Part shown: positions 7,890 to 14,546 of the stretch, in pieces
How the letters are laid out: each line of letters starts with the position of its first letter
Position numbering within the stretch: the stretch's first letter is position 1
Origin: CAYXVB01 sp964467785
GTDB lineage: Bacteria; Bdellovibrionota; UBA1018
Direction: 5' to 3'
Length of the DNA stretch: 27,933 bases
Assembly (NCBI GenBank): GCA_964467785.1
Contig: CAYXVB010000031.1
Span: forward strand, 1 to 27,933
Notes under the pieces: model-generated
Told to the model about the DNA's origin: nothing
The model's database searches: none
The model's input: the letters and a program-made list of their open reading frames with translations, nothing else
Position numbers and translations under genes: made by a program

Positions 7890-9116
7890 TTAGCCCAGCA
7901 GTCGCTTCTGCGCGATTTCGATCAGGGCGGCTGGGTCCTGCGCATCCTCCGGACAATGCGCCGAGGAAGAACGAATCGGGAATCCCAGCGCTTTTTCTAA
8001 GCGCTTGAGGATGCCCGGGGCATCTCCCGGCCGGCAGTCGTCCAAAACCAGCGCGACTTCGCCCCGCTCGGGCAAGGCATAGGCGGCATCGCTGGAGCGG
8101 AAAAGATGGACTTTGAGCTCACGACAAAAAGCCTCGGCCTTTCGTCCCGATGGCACGCGGATGAGGGCCAGGGCGACGGAAGCCAGCTCGGTCGAGACTT
8201 CGTAGGCGCGGGAGGTGAGCACGGCCCTCAACGCGTCCTCGGAGCTCATCTCGGGCCAGGTCAAGTTCAGGATCACATGCTCAGGCTGCGGCCGTGAGCA
8301 GCCGAAGCTCCCGTCATGGCGGCGTTGGATCTGGTGAACCAGCACCAGCTCGCTGCCCAGCCCCTCCTCCACCCGCGTGAGAAACTCCTGCTCGGAACGG
8401 TGGACGCCGGCAAAAGCCGATTCGCCGGAGGCGCCTACCGCCTCCGCCCAGGCCTGGTCCCAAGCCTCGATCCCCTCCGGCGGAAGCTCAAAAAGCAGGT
8501 CCAGGCGCGAATGCCCGATCCGCAGCTCCAAGGGCGAGCCCTGCCGGGCCCGGTTTCCGATCAGCTGGATGCAGAGGTCCAGCGCGCGCGAAAGTTTTTG
8601 CGCGTCGCCAAGAATCACGCAGGGCTTTCCCCGATCAGGCCAGAGCACGCGGATCTCCCGCAGCGCGAGCGCCCGCTCCATCGTGGCGACACGGGCTTCA
8701 AATAGGCGCGCGACATCCACCTCGCGCAAGCGGAGATGGTAGGTCCCGCTCTCCAGAGCGGCCAGATCGAGCAACGTCACGAGCGCCTGCTGGAGCCGGT
8801 CGGCATTTCGTCGGGCCATGCCAAGCATCTCCGCGCGGGGTATGCCTCCGACTTCGCCTTCGGTCTGCATGGCTTCGGCCTCTTCCATCAAGGTAAGGGC
8901 GTTGAGTACGCCCATCAGCGGCGTCCGAAGCTCGTGGGATACCAGCGAGAGAAAGTTGGACTGGAACGTCTGAAAGTCGCGAACCGACTCAGTCGTCGGA
9001 TTCGTCGGATTCCTCGGACTCGTCGTCTTCGTACTCGAGTCGGACGAGCCAGCCCTCTTCGAGCGGGTCTTCGACGATGACTTCAGGCTGCTTTTGGACG
9101 ACGGCGTTGATTTCAT
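7890..9116 (-). CDS. Histidine-kinase-like protein with a degenerate ATPase and a GGDEF-like tail lacking GGDEF
   Basis: A soluble 408-residue protein with no transmembrane segment. Residues 1-45 are Ser/Thr/Lys-rich low complexity, and their DNA overlaps the end of the upstream gene. A HisKA dimerisation domain has the phospho-acceptor in SHELRTPL (H61). An HATPase-like segment (about 165-285) is badly degenerate. It keeps a GLG at about 252-254, but the DxGxG box is missing and the N box is weak. From about 290 to the end, spacing and hydrophobic pattern (VALALIRV, LFRSSDAAYAL, VALVLDD, then a final helix) resemble a GGDEF fold. The active-site loop reads ALPERGEVALV instead of GGDEF. The start is ATG 9116, with AGGG seven bases upstream. 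No ATG, GTG or TTG codon is available in frame between it and the H box. It may be a scaffold or non-catalytic sensor rather than an active kinase or cyclase. Confidence 0.8.
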   Translation of the reverse strand: MKSTPSSKSSLKSSSKTRSKRAGSSDSSTKTTSPRNPTNPTTESVRDFQTFQSNFLSLVSHELRTPLMGVLNALTLMEEAEAMQTEGEVGGIPRAEMLGMARRNADRLQQALVTLLDLAALESGTYHLRLREVDVARLFEARVATMERALALREIRVLWPDRGKPCVILGDAQKLSRALDLCIQLIGNRARQGSPLELRIGHSRLDLLFELPPEGIEAWDQAWAEAVGASGESAFAGVHRSEQEFLTRVEEGLGSELVLVHQIQRRHDGSFGCSRPQPEHVILNLTWPEMSSEDALRAVLTSRAYEVSTELASVALALIRVPSGRKAEAFCRELKVHLFRSSDAAYALPERGEVALVLDDCRPGDAPGILKRLEKALGFPIRSSSAHCPEDAQDPAALIEIAQKRLLG

Positions 9117-9342
9117 GAACGATCCCTGCGATCGGTGCGATCACCTCGAGGCTCCCGCTGGAACCTTCGAGGGTCAGCATGACTTCCCCTTTGTCAAAAC
9201 TCTCGCCTTCGAGCGGCAGTTCCACCGAATCGAGATCGCCGAGCAAGTGGATCGCCCGATCGGTCACCCCAACGGTGACGAGCTTACCGCTCCGCTCACT
9301 CCAGATTTTGCCGCCCAATAGCTCATCCATATTCTTCATCAT
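8989..9342 (-). CDS. GcvH-like (lipoyl-domain fold) protein without the lipoyl lysine
   Basis: A 117-residue protein that aligns along most of its length with the glycine cleavage H protein: VTVGVTDRAIHLLGD, then APIAG, then EGWLV. In E. coli GcvH the lipoylated lysine lies in ESVKAASD. The equivalent stretch here is EGSSGSLE, so the lysine is replaced by serine (S62). It therefore cannot act as a normal lipoyl carrier. No gcvT, gcvP or lipoyl ligase gene is nearby. Instead it is translated just ahead of, and overlapping by 128 nt, a histidine-kinase-like gene, which suggests a signalling role. The tail is strongly acidic (Asp/Glu/Ser). Two adjacent ATG codons (9342 and 9339) have no clear Shine-Dalgarno sequence. 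A later ATG at 9330 is possible. Confidence 0.85.
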   Translation of the reverse strand: MMKNMDELLGGKIWSERSGKLVTVGVTDRAIHLLGDLDSVELPLEGESFDKGEVMLTLEGSSGSLEVIAPIAGIVHEINAVVQKQPEVIVEDPLEEGWLVRLEYEDDESEESDESDD

Positions 9343-9439
9343 GCCACAAAGGATGGCGCGCGCTCAAGCCGACCGAGTCGCCAAAGCGTCGGAATCTCTT
9401 CCCGTATCCGCATTGAGAATCACTCTGAAATCCCGGGTC

Positions 9440-9468
9440 TTGACCGCACTTATGCAATGCATCAAAAT
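9440..9468 (+). promoter_or_regulatory. Putative promoter of the first exported-protein gene
   Basis: TTGACC (9440-9445), 17-bp spacer, CAAAAT (9463-9468), about 73 bp before the ATG at 9542. The same arrangement, TTGACT-17-CAAAAT, precedes the paralogous gene at 11307, and that recurrence is the main support. The 199-bp gap (9343-9541) separates this gene from the divergent GcvH-like gene. No convincing promoter for the latter was seen. Confidence 0.55.
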
Positions 9469-9541
9469 AATCCAACGGGGATAATCCTGCTCCAGGACGG
9501 CGGGATTTAGCGGGTTTTTCAAGACAAGGAACGGAGGAGGT

Positions 9542-11149
9542 ATGGTCAAACCGAAATTCGATCCAAAATTTGGTTCGCAGCTGTTCACCCAGCTCGCTCT
9601 GGGACTGCTGGTTGCCGGTACGACTTGGGCGGGAGAAGGCCTGAAAGGCACGTTCCAAGGTGGCAACGACGCCGCCCAAAGCGATGCCGTCGCCCGAAGC
9701 GCCGACGCCTACGCCCGCAAGCTCGAGGCCGCCCGCGCCGAGCGCGAAGCAGCGCAGCGCGAACTCAACCGGATCAACAGCGATCCCAGTGCCACCCACG
9801 AGCAAAAAAACGCGGCCCAAAAGCGCCTCGATCAGGCGCACGAAACCGTCAACGGTCTCGAAAACGGAAACTCCAAAGTGATCGCCCAGCAATACGGCCA
9901 GGACATCTCCGACACCGCCGATCAGATCCAAACCGGCAAGATCGTGACACAGCTTTCTATGATCGGCGGGCAAACGGCGACCGCGGTACAAGGACAGCTC
10001 GGCACCCAAAAAGCCGCGATGGAGGGTACGCAATCGGCCGCGATGAAACAGGGCGCATCGCTCGCCGGTTCCACCGGGATGATCAACATGGCCGTGGGCG
10101 CGATCAACCTTTGGTACGCCCAAAAGCATTACCAGCAGATGGGCGCCCACGACGAAAACAGGGCGGCCATCCAACGCGATCTCGTGGACCGCGACCTCAA
10201 AAACGGAGTCGACGGCGAAGTCAACGCCAACACCTACAAGTACCTCGAGGACCAAGGCGTCGTGCAGATGGGCGCCAACAACGGCTTTGCCCAGGACGCG
10301 GGCACGCGCCAAGCCCAGATCCAACAGGTCCAGGCAACTGGGCGCGCCGCCGTTGCCGAACAAAATGCCGCGCGCGAAGCCGCCAAACAGGCTATGGCGC
10401 AAAATCTGATCACCGGCTCCGTCGCCATGCTCAACGGCGCGGCGACGATAGCGGCCGCAAACCAGATGAAGTCGGCCGCGCAAAAACTCCAAACCGCCTC
10501 GACCTACGGCAATCTGCCGACCTACACTCCTGGCCAGATCACCGGCGCGGGCGATCCGCTCGGGGGTGGCGCGACCACGATCACCGGCGACGGCTCCACC
10601 GCCGCTACGGGCGCGGCTAGCGGCGACACGGCCAGCAACTCCGATGGCACCGGCGGCCTGGGCGATCCCTATGCCCTGCCTCAGCCGGCCGCGGCTCCCT
10701 CCAACACTCCTGACGTCAAGACGACCGCAGCCGGCGGCGGAGCCCCGGGCGGTGGTGGCGGCGGCGGCATGGGCGGCGCCAACACCTCACCCAACACGGG
10801 CACGGCCGAAGGCGATCCGCAAGCGCGCATGGCCGATAACGGCCGAGGCGCGTCTTACGAAGGCTCCGGGGGCGGTTTCCGCGGCGGCGGAGCGGGCGGT
10901 GGCAAGGGCGGCGCGGACCTCTCTTCCCTTCTCGCGCAGTTCCTTCCTAAAAAAGAAGACGAAACCAGCAAGAACGGCATCTTGGATTATAAAAAGCGCG
11001 CGATCGCCAGCGACGACTCCTCGCTTTTGGATCGCAACGCCAACCTCTTTGAGCGCATCCACAACACCTACCAGGCCAAACAAAAAAGGCATGAAGTGGG
11101 GGTCATGGGTCTAAGTGGGCTAGAAAAAAGAGGCGGGAAAATAAATTAA
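9542..11149 (+). CDS. Exported Ala/Gly-rich protein A of a three-gene family
   Basis: Not a family I recognise. The 535-residue protein starts with a Sec-type signal peptide (hydrophobic LALGLLVAGTTWA, likely cleavage after A30). Residues about 55-115 look like a charged coiled coil. Then comes a segment shared with protein B: QYGQDIS, TGKIVTQ, GTQKAAMEGTQSAAMKQGAS and GMINMAVGA. Residues 289-515 are identical to residues 328-554 of protein B. They include a Gly-rich low-complexity linker (about 350-470) and the C-terminal block NLFERIHNTYQA. The last 20 residues differ from B and are encoded by more A/T-rich DNA, so the native end may have been replaced. The start has GGAGGAGGT directly before ATG 9542. 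It is probably exported to the periplasm or surface; its role is unknown. Confidence 0.85.
   Translation: MVKPKFDPKFGSQLFTQLALGLLVAGTTWAGEGLKGTFQGGNDAAQSDAVARSADAYARKLEAARAEREAAQRELNRINSDPSATHEQKNAAQKRLDQAHETVNGLENGNSKVIAQQYGQDISDTADQIQTGKIVTQLSMIGGQTATAVQGQLGTQKAAMEGTQSAAMKQGASLAGSTGMINMAVGAINLWYAQKHYQQMGAHDENRAAIQRDLVDRDLKNGVDGEVNANTYKYLEDQGVVQMGANNGFAQDAGTRQAQIQQVQATGRAAVAEQNAAREAAKQAMAQNLITGSVAMLNGAATIAAANQMKSAAQKLQTASTYGNLPTYTPGQITGAGDPLGGGATTITGDGSTAATGAASGDTASNSDGTGGLGDPYALPQPAAAPSNTPDVKTTAAGGGAPGGGGGGGMGGANTSPNTGTAEGDPQARMADNGRGASYEGSGGGFRGGGAGGGKGGADLSSLLAQFLPKKEDETSKNGILDYKKRAIASDDSSLLDRNANLFERIHNTYQAKQKRHEVGVMGLSGLEKRGGKIN
10406..11088 (+). repeat. 683-bp perfect direct repeat, copy 1
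   Basis: By eye this is identical base for base to 12288-12970 (offset 1882). The left edge is sharp. In the 20 bp before it the two genes differ at several third codon positions (TAT/CAT context, GCG/GCT, CAA/CAG, AAT/AAC). The right edge ends inside AAAAAAG, after which the sequences share nothing obvious. It encodes the C-terminal 227 residues shared by proteins A and B. An exact block inside diverged paralogues points to recent gene conversion. Confidence 0.95.
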
Positions 11150-11157
11150 ATCGCTTT

Positions 11158-11175
11158 AAGTAATTGAAATTACTT
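11158..11175 (+). other. AT-rich hairpin after exported-protein gene A
   Basis: AAGTAATT-GA-AATTACTT forms a perfect 8-bp stem eight bases after the stop codon of gene A. It lies within a markedly A/T-rich stretch (about 11120-11240). There is no following T-run and the stem is A/T-only, so it is a weak terminator at best. Confidence 0.45.
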
Positions 11176-11210
11176 CAACAAGCCATTTTCTAAATCTTAT
11201 AGCTGACTTA

Positions 11211-11239
11211 TTGACTCAGTCATTAATTGCCCGCAAAAT
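11211..11239 (+). promoter_or_regulatory. Putative promoter of the second exported-protein gene
   Basis: TTGACT (11211-11216), 17-bp spacer, CAAAAT (11234-11239), about 67 bp before ATG 11307. The hexamers and spacing match those upstream of the paralogue at 9542, while the spacer sequences differ. The -35 overlaps the palindrome TGACTCAGTCA (11212-11222), a possible operator. Confidence 0.55.
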
Positions 11240-11296
11240 TGGAGTGTAGGGGGAATCCTGCCTTTGGGGCCGGACTCACACCCAGTTTCTTCAATC

Positions 11297-11309
11297 GGGG
11301 GAAGACATG
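11297..11309 (+). promoter_or_regulatory. Ribosome site and start of gene B, identical to that of gene C
   Basis: GGGGGAAGAC followed directly by ATG. Exactly the same 13 bases (14 with the next A) start the third family gene at 13019-13031. This fixes both starts and suggests matched translation of the two proteins. Confidence 0.75.
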
Positions 11310-12992
11310 AAGGGCAAAAAAAATTCGGATTTCCGGATTCGCAAAAGCCAAGTCAATCGGAGCGCAGCGCTCATCGTGGCTGCCACCTTGGCCTCCGCCC
11401 ACGCGTACGCCGAAGGAGGCGGACTGCAAAGCAACAATCGAGGGGCGGACGTCACCCCGTCTTCCTATGCGAATCGCGAAAGCGAGGCCCAGCAGATCGA
11501 GCAGAGAAGAGCGGAGTACGAAAGGTCGAGATCTGCGCGCGAACAGGCGGAACGCGATGCCGCTGTAGTTCACAGAGATCAAAATTCGACCCAGCAGCAA
11601 AAACAGGAAGCCAATGACCGGGTCGCGCAGGCCAAGAAGAACGAAAACGAAGCCCAGGCCCGCCTCAAAAAACAGGACTCCCAGCGGATCTCCAATACCT
11701 ACGGCCAGGACATCACCAACACCGAGCAGCAGATTGAAACCGGAAAGATCGTGACTCAGGTCTCCACGCTCGGAGGTCAAACGGCGACCGCTATCCGGGG
11801 CCAACTCGGAACCCAAAAAGCCGCGATGGAAGGTACCCAGTCCGCCGCCATGAAACAGGGTGCCTCTCTTTCCAGCTCCACCGGCATGATCAACATGGCG
11901 GTGGGCGCGCTCAACCTCTGGTACGCCCAGCAACACTACAAGCAGATGGGCGAACACGACATCAACAAGGAACAGCTCAAGCAGTTCACCAATGGAGACG
12001 CGGTGGGTGTCGCCGCCTTGGAAACCCAGGGCAGCGACGAGTTCGCGGGCACGACCGCCAAGATCTCCAACAAAGCTTACGCGCGGGAAATCAGCGGAAA
12101 AGTGCAGGCGGAAGACCAGAAACTCGCGAGCGCGTGCGCCACGCCCGGCGCGGGCTGCGAGCAGGCACGCGCGCAGTATTATCAAAATATCGCCGTCATC
12201 AACAAAGAAGCCGACGCCCTCGCCAAGTCCGCGATCAACGAGCAGAGCACGGCCTACAGCACCGCCAAACAGGCCATGGCTCAGAACCTGATCACCGGCT
12301 CCGTCGCCATGCTCAACGGCGCGGCGACGATAGCGGCCGCAAACCAGATGAAGTCGGCCGCGCAAAAACTCCAAACCGCCTCGACCTACGGCAATCTGCC
12401 GACCTACACTCCTGGCCAGATCACCGGCGCGGGCGATCCGCTCGGGGGTGGCGCGACCACGATCACCGGCGACGGCTCCACCGCCGCTACGGGCGCGGCT
12501 AGCGGCGACACGGCCAGCAACTCCGATGGCACCGGCGGCCTGGGCGATCCCTATGCCCTGCCTCAGCCGGCCGCGGCTCCCTCCAACACTCCTGACGTCA
12601 AGACGACCGCAGCCGGCGGCGGAGCCCCGGGCGGTGGTGGCGGCGGCGGCATGGGCGGCGCCAACACCTCACCCAACACGGGCACGGCCGAAGGCGATCC
12701 GCAAGCGCGCATGGCCGATAACGGCCGAGGCGCGTCTTACGAAGGCTCCGGGGGCGGTTTCCGCGGCGGCGGAGCGGGCGGTGGCAAGGGCGGCGCGGAC
12801 CTCTCTTCCCTTCTCGCGCAGTTCCTTCCTAAAAAAGAAGACGAAACCAGCAAGAACGGCATCTTGGATTATAAAAAGCGCGCGATCGCCAGCGACGACT
12901 CCTCGCTTTTGGATCGCAACGCCAACCTCTTTGAGCGCATCCACAACACCTACCAGGCCAAACAAAAAAGCCGCACCGTCGGCGTAAATTGA
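11307..12992 (+). CDS. Exported Ala/Gly-rich protein B, paralogue of A
   Basis: A 561-residue protein, not recognised beyond its neighbours. The signal peptide is long, with a basic n-region and a hydrophobic stretch AALIVAATLASAHAYA (likely cleavage after A35). A charged Gln/Glu/Arg-rich region of about 50-125 is probably coiled coil. The next part resembles protein A closely but not exactly (TGKIVTQVSTLGGQTATA, GTQKAAMEGTQSAAMKQGAS, NLWYAQQHYKQMG). Residues about 205-310 are unlike A and contain two cysteines (CATPGAGC). Residues 328-554 are identical to A, ending NLFERIHNTYQAKQK. Only seven residues follow. Gene C starts 36 bp downstream with the same ribosome site, so B and C are probably one transcript. 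The conserved end may be a sorting or anchoring module. Confidence 0.85.
   Translation: MKGKKNSDFRIRKSQVNRSAALIVAATLASAHAYAEGGGLQSNNRGADVTPSSYANRESEAQQIEQRRAEYERSRSAREQAERDAAVVHRDQNSTQQQKQEANDRVAQAKKNENEAQARLKKQDSQRISNTYGQDITNTEQQIETGKIVTQVSTLGGQTATAIRGQLGTQKAAMEGTQSAAMKQGASLSSSTGMINMAVGALNLWYAQQHYKQMGEHDINKEQLKQFTNGDAVGVAALETQGSDEFAGTTAKISNKAYAREISGKVQAEDQKLASACATPGAGCEQARAQYYQNIAVINKEADALAKSAINEQSTAYSTAKQAMAQNLITGSVAMLNGAATIAAANQMKSAAQKLQTASTYGNLPTYTPGQITGAGDPLGGGATTITGDGSTAATGAASGDTASNSDGTGGLGDPYALPQPAAAPSNTPDVKTTAAGGGAPGGGGGGGMGGANTSPNTGTAEGDPQARMADNGRGASYEGSGGGFRGGGAGGGKGGADLSSLLAQFLPKKEDETSKNGILDYKKRAIASDDSSLLDRNANLFERIHNTYQAKQKSRTVGVN
12288..12970 (+). repeat. 683-bp perfect direct repeat, copy 2
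   Basis: Identical by eye to 10406-11088. It lies in the same reading frame of gene B as copy 1 in gene A. Two such copies 1.9 kb apart in direct orientation are also a substrate for deletion between them, which would create a fused A/B gene. Confidence 0.95.
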
Positions 12993-13018
12993 TTTTGTCC
13001 TGATCTTGAATCGATCCC

Positions 13019-13031
13019 GGGGGAAGACATG
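13019..13031 (+). promoter_or_regulatory. Ribosome site and start of gene C
   Basis: GGGGGAAGAC directly before ATG, the same as at gene B (11297-11309). The gap to gene B is 36 bp, with no promoter visible. Confidence 0.75.
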
Positions 13032-14285
13032 ACGAGCAAACTGAGCCGAATCGGACTGGGCCTTCTGGTCGCGCAGGGTACGCTGCTGGCGCCCCCCGCC
13101 TGGTCGGGAGCCACGACCACTTCCTCATCTTCCTCGAGCACCACTTCGAGCGCGTGCAATAACAACACTACGGGCGGTACCCAGGGCAACCGGCAGTGCC
13201 AGGCGGGCGCGGCCATGGACGATGCCTCCAATAAGAACACGGTGGCCGGGATGGTCTACACGGGCGCGGCCGCGGCCTGCGCCTATGCCTGCTACTCGTC
13301 TTATTACACCGGCGGAGCCGGCGAGGCCTATTGCACCTACAGCACTCTGGGCGCGGGCGTCACCGAAGGCGTCCTGTCCCAGAATATGGCCAGCGCGGCC
13401 GGCGCGCTCTCCGGGCCCGCGATGCAGACTCTCTTCAAAGACGGCGCGACATCAGGCGCTGCTGCGGGCAAGGCGGCGAGCGGCAACACTGGCAATCACA
13501 TGTCCTGCGTGACGACCGCTCTCGACTCCCTCCAGGCGGCCACCCAGTTCGCCAATTCCGGCACCAACGCCGCGGCGGCCCAGCAGGCCTACAAAAACGC
13601 GGCCTCGCTGATCAACACGAGCGACCCGAGCTACAATCCCAGCAGCAACAATAACTACGGCTCAGGCGCGGCCTCGGCAGGTGGCAGTGGTGTCGGCGGA
13701 ATCACCGGCACCGGCGGTGGAGACGCCTGCGCTACGGGCGCCCGCACCGGCAGCGCTTCGGCCGTCATGCAATGCGCGGCCAGCTTGGGCGACCCCCGTC
13801 TCAAGGCCATTGTCTCCAATCCCAACTTCCTCTCCGACCTTCAAAAGGTCGCGGGCATGGCGCCCTCGGATTTCTTCAATAAGGCGCGCGACGAAGGCTC
13901 GGGCAAAGCCGTCGCCGGAGCCTTGTCCGGGACCGCGAACTCCGACTTCATGGGCAAGCTCGGTAACGTATTGGTCGCCGCGCAAAGGGATGCCACTTCT
14001 CATGCCGCGAATGCCGGCTACACGAGCTCGGGCGGCGCCCGGGGTGTGGCCTCCGCCAAAGGCAAGGACATCAACGACACGTTGGCCGAATTGATGGCCA
14101 AGCTTCAGCAAAAACCGGAAGAGGAAAAGAAAGACGAAAACAACCTCGCCTTCGCCTTCAAAGGCGAACGCTATCCCGCCAATGTGGCCGAAAACCGCAA
14201 CGTCAGCCTCTTTGAGCGGGTCACCTTCCGCTACTATCGCGCGGCCCCGAGACTGATCGAAGCGCCTCCCACCCGCTCCAACTAA
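13029..14285 (+). CDS. Exported cysteine-containing protein C of the same family
   Basis: A 418-residue protein. The signal peptide includes IGLGLLVAQGTLL (protein A has LGLLVA), with likely cleavage after AWS (residue 26). A Ser/Thr/Asn-rich stretch follows. Then comes an Ala/Gly-rich region with at least eight cysteines (for example CAYACYSS and YCTYS), suggesting disulfides formed outside the cytoplasm. The body is otherwise unlike A and B. The last ~75 residues repeat their plan: a hydrophobic helix (LAELMAKLQQ), a Lys/Glu-rich patch, then NVSLFERVTFRYYRAAPRL against NLFERIHNTYQAKQK in A and B. A shared C-terminal module on three adjacent exported proteins suggests a common destination or partner. 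The function is unknown. It is probably co-transcribed with gene B. Confidence 0.82.
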   Translation: MTSKLSRIGLGLLVAQGTLLAPPAWSGATTTSSSSSSTTSSACNNNTTGGTQGNRQCQAGAAMDDASNKNTVAGMVYTGAAAACAYACYSSYYTGGAGEAYCTYSTLGAGVTEGVLSQNMASAAGALSGPAMQTLFKDGATSGAAAGKAASGNTGNHMSCVTTALDSLQAATQFANSGTNAAAAQQAYKNAASLINTSDPSYNPSSNNNYGSGAASAGGSGVGGITGTGGGDACATGARTGSASAVMQCAASLGDPRLKAIVSNPNFLSDLQKVAGMAPSDFFNKARDEGSGKAVAGALSGTANSDFMGKLGNVLVAAQRDATSHAANAGYTSSGGARGVASAKGKDINDTLAELMAKLQQKPEEEKKDENNLAFAFKGERYPANVAENRNVSLFERVTFRYYRAAPRLIEAPPTRSN

Positions 14286-14288
14286 GTG

Positions 14289-14321
14289 ATTGCAAGAATC
14301 TCTGAAATTTAGAGTTGCAAT
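14289..14321 (+). other. Stem-loop after gene C, upstream of the tRNA gene
   Basis: ATTGCAA (14289-14295) pairs with TTGCAAT (14315-14321). An inner CTCT (14300-14303) pairs with AGAG (14311-14314). GAAATTT forms the loop and GAAT a bulge. There is no T-run, so it is possibly a 3' stabiliser of the gene C mRNA. It overlaps the proposed tRNA promoter. Confidence 0.45.
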
Positions 14322-14343
14322 CAATGCGGGGCCCGAGTATCTG
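14315..14343 (+). promoter_or_regulatory. Possible promoter for tRNA-Ala
   Basis: TTGCAA (14315-14320), 17-bp spacer, TATCTG (14338-14343). A start near 14350 would give a leader of about 28 bases before the tRNA. Both hexamers are imperfect, so this is only a candidate. Confidence 0.35.
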
Positions 14344-14377
14344 TAACTCCGTTCTCACTGAAAAGTGGTTGAAATGT

Positions 14378-14453
14378 GGGGGTGTAGCTCAGTTGGTAGA
14401 GCGTTTCCATGGCATGGAAAAGGTCCTCGGTTCGACTCCGTGCACCTCCACCA
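14378..14453 (+). tRNA. tRNA-Ala (anticodon GGC), CCA encoded
   Basis: The 76-nt cloverleaf is complete. The acceptor GGGGGTG pairs with CACCTCC and is followed by ACCA. The D arm is GCTC-AGTTGGTA-GAGC. The anticodon stem is TTTCC/GGAAA with loop ATGGCAT, giving anticodon GGC, which reads GCC and GCU. The T arm CTCGG-TTCGACT-CCGTG has one T-T mismatch. The ATGGCAT loop matches the known bacterial tRNA-Ala(GGC). The terminal CCA is encoded. A strong terminator follows within 10 bases, so it is transcribed alone. Confidence 0.97.
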
Positions 14454-14462
14454 TTTTAAAAG

Positions 14463-14491
14463 AAGGACTCGGCAACGAGTCCTTTTTTTTT
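14463..14491 (+). terminator. Intrinsic terminator after tRNA-Ala
   Basis: AAGGACTCG (14463-14471), GCAA loop, CGAGTCCTT (14476-14484), continuing as a run of nine T (14483-14491). This is a GC-rich stem with a tetraloop and a T-tract, the best terminator in the window. Confidence 0.95.
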
Positions 14492-14546
14492 GCCCACGCC
14501 TCCAAAAGTCGGCCAACACTCACCTCGCTCCGTGACGGGACACCTG

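Noticed and set aside
9323..10492. Long minus-strand open frame (389 codons) opposite exported-protein gene A, with a similar one at 11223-12374 opposite gene B
   Set aside because: They are antisense to genes with signal peptides, good ribosome sites and promoters. Their similar N-terminal stretches only reflect the 683-bp repeat read backwards, and GC-rich coding DNA gives such frames often.
14378..14491. Integration site of a mobile element at the tRNA gene
   Set aside because: No integrase gene and no repeated tRNA 3' end were seen in the window.
14490..14546. TTG start at 14490 for the RNA methyltransferase
   Set aside because: It lies in the T-run of the tRNA terminator, so would not be on the same transcript; ATG 14547 has a better ribosome site.
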